Below are positions 1-7,750 of a DNA stretch of 8,777 nucleotides, piece by piece (positions within the stretch are counted from its first letter, which is position 1; each line of letters starts with the position of its first letter). This stretch comes from Bacteroidota bacterium (lineage in GTDB: Bacteria > Bacteroidota > Bacteroidia > Bacteroidales > UBA1402): contig JAUZOU010000109.1 of the NCBI GenBank assembly GCA_030706285.1, forward strand, positions 1-8,777, in the 5' to 3' direction. The notes under the pieces are model-generated. The model was given only the letters and a program-made list of their open reading frames with translations, did no database searches and had not been told where the DNA came from. Made by a program: the position numbers and the translations under genes.

Positions 1-738
1 GCGAATGTTACGATCAATCAAAAAACTTATAGGCTAAATCCGGGGAAGCTCTACCTGATTCCTCCATTTACTTTACATAATGATACGTGTACCGGTATTT
101 TCTCCTTGTACTATATTCATATTTATGAAAATCAAAAGAGTACGATCAGCCTGTTTGAAGAATATGTTTTTCCGATTGAAGTGGATACGGATGAATTATC
201 AGCCATATTGATCGACAGATTGATAAAATTAAACCCTGATCGGGAGTTGTTGCAATACGATCCGAAATCGTATACGAACGACTCGGTGTTGCTCAATAAT
301 CTTGCCCGGACAGGAAATATTCCTTTAAATATACTTCTCGAAACAAAGGGGATTCTTTGTCAGCTTATTTCCCGTTTTATGTCTTCGGTTGTAAAATCAG
401 GGATCAGTAACGATGCACGGATCTGGAATGCGGTACATTATATCCGGAACAATCTGAACTCGAAAATCAAAGTCCCGGATGTGGCTCAATATTGTAATAT
501 TTCGACTGATCATTTGATACGGCTTTTCAAAAAGGGACTCAATACAACACCGGTAGAGTATATCAACCGGAAAAAAATTGAAAAGGCGCAGTTGCTGCTG
601 GTGCTTGAGACCTCCACGATTAAAGAAGTGGCTTATGCATTGGCCTTTGAAAATATCTCCTATTTTAATAAGATATTTAAGACAATAACAGGAAAAACGC
701 CTTCTACTTATCTGAAAGAAATGAGTGTTTATGGCTGA
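1..738 (+). CDS. AraC-family transcriptional regulator, 5' end outside the window
   Basis: The frame is open from base 1, so the 245 visible codons are the C-terminal part of a longer gene. A TTG at 106 would be an internal codon, not the start, because the residues before it (including LNPGKLYLIPP and a following H) fit the end of the cupin-like sensing domain typical of AraC regulators. The C-terminal third is the DNA-binding domain. Its first helix-turn-helix lies at about visible residues 156-178 (VPDVAQYCNISTDHLIRLFK). The second lies at about 206-227 (IKEVAYALAFENISYFNKIF) and is followed by TGKTPSTYL, the usual end of the family signature. Such proteins bind a small ligand, often a sugar, and activate nearby genes. 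The GH97 gene 173 bp downstream on the same strand is an obvious candidate target, but that is inference. Family assignment is secure; the ligand is unknown. Confidence 0.93.
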   Translation, partial: ANVTINQKTYRLNPGKLYLIPPFTLHNDTCTGIFSLYYIHIYENQKSTISLFEEYVFPIEVDTDELSAILIDRLIKLNPDRELLQYDPKSYTNDSVLLNNLARTGNIPLNILLETKGILCQLISRFMSSVVKSGISNDARIWNAVHYIRNNLNSKIKVPDVAQYCNISTDHLIRLFKKGLNTTPVEYINRKKIEKAQLLLVLETSTIKEVAYALAFENISYFNKIFKTITGKTPSTYLKEMSVYG

Positions 739-898
739 TAGAGTTGTTTTTTCAGAATTAAAGCTTAAGCGGGTTGGGCAGTCTGCTATCTCCTTTTTTC
801 TACGATTCTTTTCTTTGATTGATTGGAGTCCTGTTGAGCTAAGAATAAAGCAATATATATGAATAGATTAAATTGTGTAAAGATTGAAAATAAATAAA

Positions 899-909
899 TA
901 GATCATCTA
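899..909. repeat. Short palindrome just upstream of the GH97 start
   Basis: TAGATCATCTA is a perfect 5-bp inverted repeat around one central base, ending two bases before the GH97 ATG. The AATAGAT at 897-903, which overlaps its left arm, also occurs at 862-868. These could be half-sites for a regulator, but they are short, lie in A/T-rich sequence, and may be chance. The rest of the 173-bp gap (739-911) shows no clear terminator for the regulator gene and no good TAnnTTTG promoter element. Confidence 0.2.
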
Positions 910-911
910 AA

Positions 912-2852
912 ATGAGGAGAGTATTGTTTTTACTGATTGCTATTTTTTCGAATCTGTTGTTGATGGCTCAGCAAGCGACTGTTGTATCACCCAACCAAAA
1001 GCTAGTTGCAGAACTTTACAAGCCGGCTATGAACGGGAGTTGGTATTTGAAGGTTGAATATAACCGGGAGAATAATCCAGTAGAGGTTATTCCTGCTATC
1101 AGACTGGGTTTGTCGCGCGAAGATCAGGAGTTTTCGGACAATCTGAAACTGTTGAAACAAACAAAGGTAAGACTGATTGCCGAGAGTTATCACTCCATTC
1201 ACGGGAAACGTTCGGAATGTTCCAATCAAGCCAGTGAAGTGACGTTTTCTTTTGAGAATGACCAGAAGTCCAGGTTGAACCTGGTCGTCAGAGTCTATAA
1301 TGACGGATTGGCTTTCCGTTATGAATTTCCGGATAAAGGAGGCTGTTTGGTTGTAAAAGATGAATATACGTCTTATTGCATTCCGGCTAATACTCAACGT
1401 TGGCTCGAAAAATGGAATACGGCGAACGAGAATGTTTATACCCCACAACATGACGGTCAGTTACAGCAAAGTTGGGGCTATCCGGCTTTGTTTCAAAAAA
1501 CCGGCACCGGCTGTTGGTATCTGATTCACGAAGCGGCATTGGATGGAAACTATTGTGGGTCGAAGCTCAGTAATGTCCGGAACAGGGATGAATATAAAAT
1601 CACGTTTCCCGATGCGACCGACGGAAATGGGTTAGGAGCATCCTGCCCTTCCATTCAATTGCCATGGAAGTCGCCCTGGAGAGTGATTATCGTGGGAGCC
1701 CTCTCAACTATAGTGGAATCGACTTTGATTGAGGATGTTTGTCCACCTTCAGTCCTTCAGCATACCGGCTGGATAAAACCTGGAATTGCGTCTTGGAATT
1801 ACTGGTCGAACAATCACGGGACAAAGGACTATCAGGAAGTCTGCCGGTTTGCCGATTTGGCTGTTGCCATGCACTGGCCCTACACATTGCTGGATTGGGA
1901 GTGGGATGCGATGGGAAATGGCGGTAAGCTCGAAGATGCAGCCCGGTATATTCTTTCGAAAGGAATTAAACCATTGGTTTGGTATAACTCGGGCGGCAAG
2001 CATACGAACGTTTCAGCCACGCCGCGCGACCGGATGCTTACGCATGAAAACAGGTTGGAAGAATTTGCCAGGCTGAAAAAAATGGGTTTTGTAGGTGTAA
2101 AGATTGACTTTTTCGAAAGCGAAAAACAGGACATGATTCGCTATTATTTGGATATACTTAACGATGCCGCAACATTTGAAATGATGGTTTATTTTCATGG
2201 CTGCCTGGTTCCTAGAGGATGGAGCCGTACCTATCCGCATTTGATGACATACGAAGGCATTCGTGGTGCCGAATGGTATAATAATACCCCCGATTTTACC
2301 TGGCAGGCACCAGAACACAATAGTATTGTGCCTTTTACCCGTAATGTGGTAGGGCCGATGGATTACACGCCGGTTACATTTACCAACTCGCAATATCCGC
2401 ATATTACTTCTTATGGGCACGAACTAGCTCTGAGCGTGATTTTTGAATCTGGGATACAGCATTTTGCCGACCGTCCGGAAGGATACCTGACGTTACCCGA
2501 TACGGCAAAACAGTTTCTTCAACAGGTCCCAAATAGCTGGGACGATATCAGATTCATCGACGGTTATCCGGGAAAAGACATTATTCTGGCACGTCGAAAA
2601 GCGGATTGTTGGTTTCTGGGAGGAATTAACAGCGAACAAAAAGAAAAGACCAAAGAGATTCACTTCAGTTTTCTGCCCGAAGGAAAAAAATACCAATTAT
2701 TACTGATTGCTGATGGCCACCACGATAAAGCATTCGCATTTTCGACTCGACTAGTCGACAGTACCAGTGTTGTCAACGTGAAAATGCTTCGTCGTGGTGG
2801 TTTTGTGGCAAAGCTCGAGCTGGTTGGCTCTTCAATGTTGAAAACCAAATAA
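912..2852 (+). CDS. Secreted glycoside hydrolase family 97 (GH97), retaining-type
   Basis: The 646-residue protein has the usual GH97 length and order: N-terminal beta-sandwich domain (about 25-275), TIM-barrel (about 285-540) and a C-terminal beta domain (about 545-640). A signal peptide is clear: MRR, a hydrophobic run, then likely cleavage near residue 19 or 20 (LLLMAQQ). Family landmarks include WNYWSNNHG (295-303), LLDWEWD (326-332), GVKIDFF (395-401), HGCLVPRGW (429-437), RTYPHLMTYEGIRGAEW (439-455) and VGPMDYTP (480-487). In GH97 the retaining alpha-galactosidase branch has an Asp nucleophile at the GVKIDFF position, here D399. The likely acid/base is E454, and E207 and E448 are likely calcium ligands; these last assignments come from remembered spacing in characterised members. 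The inverting SusB branch lacks that Asp, so an alpha-galactosidase-like or related retaining alpha-glycosidase is favoured over a SusB alpha-glucosidase. The ATG has an A-rich leader with no Shine-Dalgarno sequence. No SusC/SusD neighbours are seen. Confidence 0.95.
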   Translation: MRRVLFLLIAIFSNLLLMAQQATVVSPNQKLVAELYKPAMNGSWYLKVEYNRENNPVEVIPAIRLGLSREDQEFSDNLKLLKQTKVRLIAESYHSIHGKRSECSNQASEVTFSFENDQKSRLNLVVRVYNDGLAFRYEFPDKGGCLVVKDEYTSYCIPANTQRWLEKWNTANENVYTPQHDGQLQQSWGYPALFQKTGTGCWYLIHEAALDGNYCGSKLSNVRNRDEYKITFPDATDGNGLGASCPSIQLPWKSPWRVIIVGALSTIVESTLIEDVCPPSVLQHTGWIKPGIASWNYWSNNHGTKDYQEVCRFADLAVAMHWPYTLLDWEWDAMGNGGKLEDAARYILSKGIKPLVWYNSGGKHTNVSATPRDRMLTHENRLEEFARLKKMGFVGVKIDFFESEKQDMIRYYLDILNDAATFEMMVYFHGCLVPRGWSRTYPHLMTYEGIRGAEWYNNTPDFTWQAPEHNSIVPFTRNVVGPMDYTPVTFTNSQYPHITSYGHELALSVIFESGIQHFADRPEGYLTLPDTAKQFLQQVPNSWDDIRFIDGYPGKDIILARRKADCWFLGGINSEQKEKTKEIHFSFLPEGKKYQLLLIADGHHDKAFAFSTRLVDSTSVVNVKMLRRGGFVAKLELVGSSMLKTK

Positions 2853-2872
2853 ATTGAGCCTTATTTTCAACA
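2836..2872 (+). terminator. Possible weak hairpin at the GH97 3' end
   Basis: TGTTGAAAA (2836-2844) and TTTTCAACA (2864-2872) form a perfect 9-bp inverted repeat with a 19-base loop containing the GH97 stop codon. The stem is A/T-rich and no long T run follows, so this is not a convincing intrinsic terminator. It may protect the mRNA 3' end or be chance. The remainder of the 270-bp gap to the next start holds no gene I can recognise. Confidence 0.3.
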
Positions 2873-3090
2873 ATTCTTCATAATTGCCATGCAAAGCCCA
2901 AGAGGAAACAAGCTCTGCAGAAGTGCAACCTGTCAGCAATAAGCCTTGTGGATACGCTATATGGGAAACGGCTAATATAACCCTCTGATCAGTTCATCTT
3001 TCAAACATAGGAAATAATCAGTTCAATTTTCCGGAGAAACCAGCCAATGGGTATTTTCAGGCACGTCATCAGTACCTTGACAAAAAAATG

Positions 3091-3098
3091 TATTTTTG
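3091..3098 (+). promoter_or_regulatory. Bacteroidota-type -7 promoter element
   Basis: TATTTTTG matches the Bacteroidota housekeeping -7 consensus TAnnTTTG at every fixed position. It would start transcription around 3103-3106, about 18 bases before the ATG at 3123. No clear TTTG is seen at the expected -33 spacing. A TTGACA lies at 3077-3082 but has no suitably spaced E. coli-type -10 element. The position argues against the TTG codon at 3096 as a start, since it lies inside the element. Confidence 0.5.
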
Positions 3099-3122
3099 TC
3101 ATCATATAAATCATACCCGGCT

Positions 3123-5399
3123 ATGAAACATCAGTTTATTCCGATCATATCTCTGCTAATAGCAGGATGTGCCATTTCTTTGGCGCAGGTCAGGCCTGTA
3201 AACGCGTCAACACCACCAATTAATGCAACAACAGCCGTCAATGCGACGATCGTAAACCCTTCTGCCATTGATTCGACCAAAGGAGCCTCATCGAAAACCG
3301 ATACAGTTGCCATTGATACTCTTCTTGCCATAGCTGACTCCAGCCGTCAGCCCCTTTCTTCAAGCAGCCTGGACTCCGTTTCCAATGTAAATACAGCAGA
3401 TTCCATGATTCCTGAACAGGCTTCAACGACCGCAAAAACGCCTTCGAAACCACGCTATTCGACCATTTTGTCTACTCCAGTCGTCCGGACAGCGCCATTT
3501 ACGCTGAGCGGGCATATCACAGATGCCGAAACCGGCGAATCTGCGCCATTCGCTACCGTCAGAGTTGAAAAGCTCGGGCTTGGGACGGTCACCAATGCCG
3601 ATGGTGACTGGACATTACGATTGCCGGTCTCTGCCGCCAGAGAACCGGTCAGCTTCAAATATGTCGGGTACATCACTCAAACCTACAACATTTCAAAATT
3701 ACCCGATCATTCCATCATCCGCTTACGCCAGTCTAATTTTGAACTTAGCCAGGTGGTTGTGACACCGGACAAAAAATTCGAAATATTACGGGCAGCCTGG
3801 AAAGCCATTCCACAAAACTATCCTGTCAAACCGACGCTGACAAAAGGTTTTTACCGGGAAACCGAACGGGTAAATGATACATTGTTCCTGTATTTCAATG
3901 AAGCCATTTTAAATGTCTACAAGAACACTTACCGGAACGACCAGAACTTTGGTCAGATCGAAGTCGAGAAATCGCGTAAAAATGTCTTCCCTGGCATCGA
4001 CAGCATCAATGATGTCCGTTTCTACGGAGGACCGCATTTCCCGAACGATCTGGATATCGTTTTCAGCCGCTGGGATTTCATGAAGCCATCGGATTTCAAA
4101 AATTGGTATTACGATCTGGAAGGCATGTATAAGGATAGTCTGTCTGAAGTCTATACCATCTCGTTCAGGCATAAGGTGAATCCAAATACCAATTTCCAGG
4201 GACGTATGTTCATCGATGCCAACAGCTACGCATATATCGGATTTGAGTTGAAGCGCATGGGCATTGACTACCTCGATCCGGAAGACATCAGCACCTCGGT
4301 CAACTACATCAGCGGAACAACGACGATCAAGATCGGCTATACCGAAAAAGACGGCAGGCAATTCCTGAACCACATCAATTATAAAACCAGTGGTTACAAT
4401 ACAGCCTCCAAAAAGAGGATTTTTAAAGACATCGAGTACATTACCACCAACATTCAGACAGATTCTGTCAGATCTATTCCCTTCGACAGGCAGTTTGACT
4501 ACACGGACATCCTTTCCATAAAAGCCGATAATTACGATCAAACCTATTGGAAAGACTATAATATCCTTCAGGAAAGCAAAGTTATGAACGCACAAACAAA
4601 CTTGCTGTACAACCAGGAAAAGGCAGTCGAACAATTGACAAAAGTGTACAACACGCAGCTGACGGAACAGGAAAAAATCTTGCTGTTTCTCAAACGTTTT
4701 ACGTTCGAAGGAGGATTCACCTATCATCCGGTCCGGTATGTGGGGGGATCGCATCTGATCGGATACGGAACGGATCCGTTACAAACCTCACAGACTGGCA
4801 AAAATGTGACTTCCAATTATTTCGCCATATCCACGCTGGATGGTGTTCGCTTTGAACTGACAAAAAAATGGTCTGTTTTCGGAACCATTTCAACAGCTTT
4901 GTACGGTATGGATCAGATTCAGTCCGATCTGGGATTGAACTATCGCATGTGCATTTTCCCAAGTGGGCGCTGGATATTCCTTGACCTGGGGCTCGGAGCC
5001 TCTCTCGCCACCACCAAGATGCCACTTTGTGACATAGACAACACAGCAGGTCTTTCTATTGATGGCAAGAAGTTAAACTCAAACACGTTAGCGGTCAACG
5101 CCGGTAACTTTGCTTTCGGGCCAAAAGGGGTCGTCGGGCTATCTGTTCGAATGGGTAAAAAATATGAGTTGTTCGGAGAAGGTAATTACCTGTTGCCCAT
5201 CCTGAATCATGATTATGTTCAGTTTAAGGAGACCAAAGGCTTCTTCCTGAGCCGAAAAAGTGCTAAGGTAGACTGGGATGATCCGAATCTGTATTTCTGG
5301 ATTAAAGAGAAAAACAGCGAAAACTTCCAACGAATGACTTCGCCTCATTTTGAAATTGAGCCATACTATTTCCGCATAGGGATCCGTTCCGGATTCTGA
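3123..5399 (+). CDS. Carboxypeptidase-regulatory-like outer-membrane protein, function unknown
   Basis: From ATG 3123 the product is 758 residues; an in-frame TTG at 3096 falls in the probable promoter and would bury the signal peptide. The signal peptide allows two readings: lipoprotein cleavage before C16 (LLIAGC) or signal peptidase I cleavage after A21 (SLAQ). Residues 27-118 are a low-complexity Ser/Thr/Ala/Asn linker. A carboxypeptidase-regulatory-like beta-sandwich follows at about 127-213 (LSGHITDAETGESAPFATV, then VTNADGDWTLRLP and FKYVGY). The middle region contains AWKAIPQNYPVKPT and GFYRE, seen in Bacteroidota envelope proteins with this domain. From about 530 to the end, alternating aromatic and polar stretches ending in RIGIRSGF suggest an outer-membrane beta-barrel with a C-terminal Phe. 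No TonB plug is evident, so this is not a typical SusC. It may belong to or near the DUF5686 group, but I do not see that group's usual motifs clearly. It is probably monocistronic: promoter upstream, strong terminator 18 bases after the stop. Confidence 0.8.
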   Translation: MKHQFIPIISLLIAGCAISLAQVRPVNASTPPINATTAVNATIVNPSAIDSTKGASSKTDTVAIDTLLAIADSSRQPLSSSSLDSVSNVNTADSMIPEQASTTAKTPSKPRYSTILSTPVVRTAPFTLSGHITDAETGESAPFATVRVEKLGLGTVTNADGDWTLRLPVSAAREPVSFKYVGYITQTYNISKLPDHSIIRLRQSNFELSQVVVTPDKKFEILRAAWKAIPQNYPVKPTLTKGFYRETERVNDTLFLYFNEAILNVYKNTYRNDQNFGQIEVEKSRKNVFPGIDSINDVRFYGGPHFPNDLDIVFSRWDFMKPSDFKNWYYDLEGMYKDSLSEVYTISFRHKVNPNTNFQGRMFIDANSYAYIGFELKRMGIDYLDPEDISTSVNYISGTTTIKIGYTEKDGRQFLNHINYKTSGYNTASKKRIFKDIEYITTNIQTDSVRSIPFDRQFDYTDILSIKADNYDQTYWKDYNILQESKVMNAQTNLLYNQEKAVEQLTKVYNTQLTEQEKILLFLKRFTFEGGFTYHPVRYVGGSHLIGYGTDPLQTSQTGKNVTSNYFAISTLDGVRFELTKKWSVFGTISTALYGMDQIQSDLGLNYRMCIFPSGRWIFLDLGLGASLATTKMPLCDIDNTAGLSIDGKKLNSNTLAVNAGNFAFGPKGVVGLSVRMGKKYELFGEGNYLLPILNHDYVQFKETKGFFLSRKSAKVDWDDPNLYFWIKEKNSENFQRMTSPHFEIEPYYFRIGIRSGF

Positions 5400-5416
5400 T
5401 GTCTTTTCAACTAACC

Positions 5417-5464
5417 AAAAAGGCTCAGTCAAAGCTGACAGATAGCGTTGACTGAGCCTTTTTT
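5417..5464. terminator. Bidirectional intrinsic terminator between convergent genes
   Basis: The left arm 5417-5432 (AAAAAGGCTCAGTCAA) and the right arm 5448-5463 (TTGACTGAGCCTTTTT) are perfectly complementary over 16 bp. The loop is 15 bases and can be shortened further by GCT (5434-5436) pairing with AGC (5444-5446). The T run serves the + strand gene ending at 5399. The A run on the left becomes a T run for the - strand gene whose stop is at 5480. The geometry fits a shared terminator for both. Confidence 0.92.
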
Positions 5465-5479
5465 ATCGTTCATCCGGTT

Positions 5480-7546
5480 TTATTCAATCAATAACGGCTG
5501 GTTGGGAATCGGAATTTCGGGATATTCGATCCGTGTGTGATAAATCGTTATCAGTTTGGATTTAAACGCCACCTTAATTTTCTCAAGGTCCCTGAATGTA
5601 ATTGGAACGTCTTTGAACAATCCTTCTGCAATCTGTATGCCGATGAGGTGCTCAACCAACTCGGAAATGCTGGCCTCCGAATAGTCCTTAAGGCTTCTTG
5701 AAGCGGCTTCAACCGCATCGGCCATCATTAAAATGGCTGTTTCCTTCGAGGAAGGCGCTGTTCCATCATAAAAAAAGTCTTCAGGAACCGGTTCTCCGGG
5801 ATGTTCTTTTAAAAAGGCATTGTAAAAATACCTGACCGGGCCGCGTCCGTGATGAGAGCGAATACAGTTTCGAATAACCAGAGGCAATTTGTATTTATGA
5901 GCCAGCTTCAATCCTTCCGTGACATGGCTTCGGATAATCCGGACACTTTCTTCATAGGTCAATAAGTCATGAGGGTTCGTTCCGCTCTGATTCTCAATAA
6001 AATAAATCGGATTGCTCATCTTTCCGATATCGTGATAAAGAGCTCCTGTACGGGCGAGCTGAGCATTGGCGTTGATTTCCTGGGCTGCAGCGGTAGCCAA
6101 ATTTGAAACCTGCATGGAATGCTGGAAACTGCCAGGGCAGGTTTCTGAAAAGGAGCGCAGCAACGGATTGTTGACATTGGACAATTCGACCAATGTCACA
6201 TTGGAAGTATAGCCGAATAACCATTCAAATAAATAGATCAGCAGGTAGGAGGATAACATTAAACCTCCGTTTAACAGGAAATAGGCAAACATCAACCAGG
6301 AGATGCGGTTCATCGAGCCTTCCTGAATTAAGGAAACGCCCAGGTAGGTAACACAATAGGTAATGAATACCAATAAGGCACACAAGGCTAATTGCGAACG
6401 TTGAGTCAGGTCCTTCAGCGAATAGACGGAAACCATCCCGACAGGAATTTGCAACAGTAAAAACTCATACGGGAAAGGGACAATCGTCGAACAGATAAGC
6501 ACCGTGATGATGTGGGAGAACAAGGCTGTACGGGAGTCAAAAAACGTACGCACCATAATGGGCAGAATAGCAAACGGAACAATGTAAACATTCAGATAGC
6601 CTGTCCGGACAATCAGAGACGTCAACAACACGAGCCCGGTAATCAAGATCAGTATAAAGGCGATATTGGACTTCCGCTTGTATGTTTCAGGCCTGAAAAG
6701 CCACAAGAACAGGAATTGAAGGATAAACAACCCGCAAACCAGAATCATCTGTCCCGCCAGCACCCAATTCCTGTCAGAAGCTTGTGAACGAAATTCGGCC
6801 ACCCGTTTCAACGAAGTCAGTATTTGAAACGCCTCAGGAGAAATGACTTCCCCTCTGTCAATAATCCGTTCTCCTTGCTGTACCATCCCGGAAGTCAGGG
6901 AAATTCTGCCCAACAGCTCTTTCTTCGAAGCCTCCGAAACCTGTTTGTCTATTTTCAGATTTTCTACCAGATAATTGTTGAGTTTGCAGGTTTTCAGGAC
7001 CTCAGGATTTATATCGGAAGGTAGATTTCTGAATAAGGCCTCATACGCTTCACTTGACGTATAAATGGAAACCAGGCTCTGGGGACGCGCTATTTTTGAT
7101 TTAATGACGATCACTGATTCGACCGAATCCGATTTAAATTGCTGCTTCTCATTATAAGGCATGATGCCCGCATTATAAATATCAGTCAGCCGGTCAGCTA
7201 AAAAACGCAGGTAATGTTCCGGAACAGTCAATTTAAGGCGCGTTGAAAAGTCCTTGTACAACTGACTCATAATGGCCGGAAAGGTTGTCGTATCGAGTTC
7301 CAGATAAGGGCGAAAGGATTTTAATGCCGCTTCATTTTCTTGCTTGATCTGTTTGTCCGTCTTAAAAATTTGAAAATCATACGGAGCAGTCATCAGCCCG
7401 TAACGCCAGGGTTTTCCTTCATGGAAGTTATATCTGAAGCGGCCTTCACGTGGAAAAGATTGTAAAATGAGAGTCGCAGCTATGATAAAAAAAGAGATCT
7501 TTATCAGATTTTGTGCCCGTTCATCTTTGAACTTCATTTTATTCAT
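5480..7546 (-). CDS. 7TM-HD phosphohydrolase, PgpH-like (candidate c-di-AMP phosphodiesterase)
   Basis: The 688-residue membrane protein has the full architecture of the 7TMR-HD family. A first membrane helix (about 12-31) is followed by an extracytoplasmic 7TMR-HDED-type domain (about 34-258). Seven hydrophobic segments lie between about 262 and 440. A cytoplasmic HD domain spans about 450-670. The metal-binding HD residues all appear present: H476 (SFQHSMQV), H505-D506 (YHDIGKM), H541 (SHVTEG), H565-H566 (RSHHGRGP) and D610 (MMADAVEA). Characterised relatives such as Listeria PgpH hydrolyse cyclic-di-AMP to pApA, so this is the best guess; the Bacteroidota member is assigned by family only. 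The ATG at 7546 is preferred; an ATG three codons in (7537) is possible. No Shine-Dalgarno sequence and no clear TAnnTTTG element were seen upstream. The gene is divergent from gltX and convergent with the envelope gene. Nothing looks truncated. Confidence 0.93.
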   Translation of the reverse strand: MNKMKFKDERAQNLIKISFFIIAATLILQSFPREGRFRYNFHEGKPWRYGLMTAPYDFQIFKTDKQIKQENEAALKSFRPYLELDTTTFPAIMSQLYKDFSTRLKLTVPEHYLRFLADRLTDIYNAGIMPYNEKQQFKSDSVESVIVIKSKIARPQSLVSIYTSSEAYEALFRNLPSDINPEVLKTCKLNNYLVENLKIDKQVSEASKKELLGRISLTSGMVQQGERIIDRGEVISPEAFQILTSLKRVAEFRSQASDRNWVLAGQMILVCGLFILQFLFLWLFRPETYKRKSNIAFILILITGLVLLTSLIVRTGYLNVYIVPFAILPIMVRTFFDSRTALFSHIITVLICSTIVPFPYEFLLLQIPVGMVSVYSLKDLTQRSQLALCALLVFITYCVTYLGVSLIQEGSMNRISWLMFAYFLLNGGLMLSSYLLIYLFEWLFGYTSNVTLVELSNVNNPLLRSFSETCPGSFQHSMQVSNLATAAAQEINANAQLARTGALYHDIGKMSNPIYFIENQSGTNPHDLLTYEESVRIIRSHVTEGLKLAHKYKLPLVIRNCIRSHHGRGPVRYFYNAFLKEHPGEPVPEDFFYDGTAPSSKETAILMMADAVEAASRSLKDYSEASISELVEHLIGIQIAEGLFKDVPITFRDLEKIKVAFKSKLITIYHTRIEYPEIPIPNQPLLIE

Positions 7547-7732
7547 CTGAACTTGAAATTTTAATTAGTCTTCTGAAATGCACAATGCCTATCTAATCAA
7601 TTAACAGATAGCCGATTGCTTTTCATTACCATACCTAATTATCCATCACAACCCAAATCGTTGAGGATCAGGTTTTAAAAATACAAAAAAAACAAACACG
7701 ACAGCGGATAAACCCTTATTTATTAAAAAAGC

Positions 7733-7750
7733 TTACTTTTGCAAAAGTAA
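7733..7750. repeat. 18-bp perfect palindrome over the gltX promoter
   Basis: TTACTTTTGCAAAAGTAA is a perfect 9+9 inverted repeat with no spacer. It contains the whole -7 element and should reach the predicted transcription start. It could be an operator for a dimeric regulator. It could also arise partly because TTTGCA is common at Bacteroidota promoters, which gives half of the symmetry for free. Confidence 0.5.
7734..7741 (+). promoter_or_regulatory. gltX -7 promoter element
   Basis: TACTTTTG matches the Bacteroidota -7 consensus TAnnTTTG exactly and lies 23 bases before the gltX ATG, predicting a leader of roughly 15-20 bases. No clear TTTG is present at the -33 spacing. Confidence 0.6.

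Noticed and set aside
106..738. TTG at 106 as the start of the AraC gene
   Set aside because: The frame continues upstream to base 1 with residues typical of the AraC sensing domain, so the gene begins outside the window.
814..847. TTTG (814-817) followed by TAAGAATA as a GH97 promoter
   Set aside because: Only the TA of the -7 element matches; the TTTG part is absent, so it is not better than chance.
1002..1451. A 149-codon - strand frame inside the GH97 gene
   Set aside because: It is antisense to the N-terminal GH97 domain, which is clearly coding, and no family resemblance was seen.
3077..3110. E. coli-type promoter TTGACA plus TATAAA upstream of the envelope gene
   Set aside because: The spacing is 22 bases, too long for a sigma70 promoter, and the overlapping TATTTTTG fits the phylum's own consensus.
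3909..4754. A 281-codon open frame on the - strand inside the envelope gene
   Set aside because: It lies entirely antisense to a well-supported gene, its product is rich in V/I/D without recognisable domains, and it has no promoter or neighbour support. It is a shadow of the real frame.
7589..7611. CTATCT/AGATAG inverted repeat as a hairpin or riboswitch in the 7TM-HD leader
   Set aside because: The stem is only 6 bp with an 11-base A/T-rich loop and no further structure around it; likely chance.
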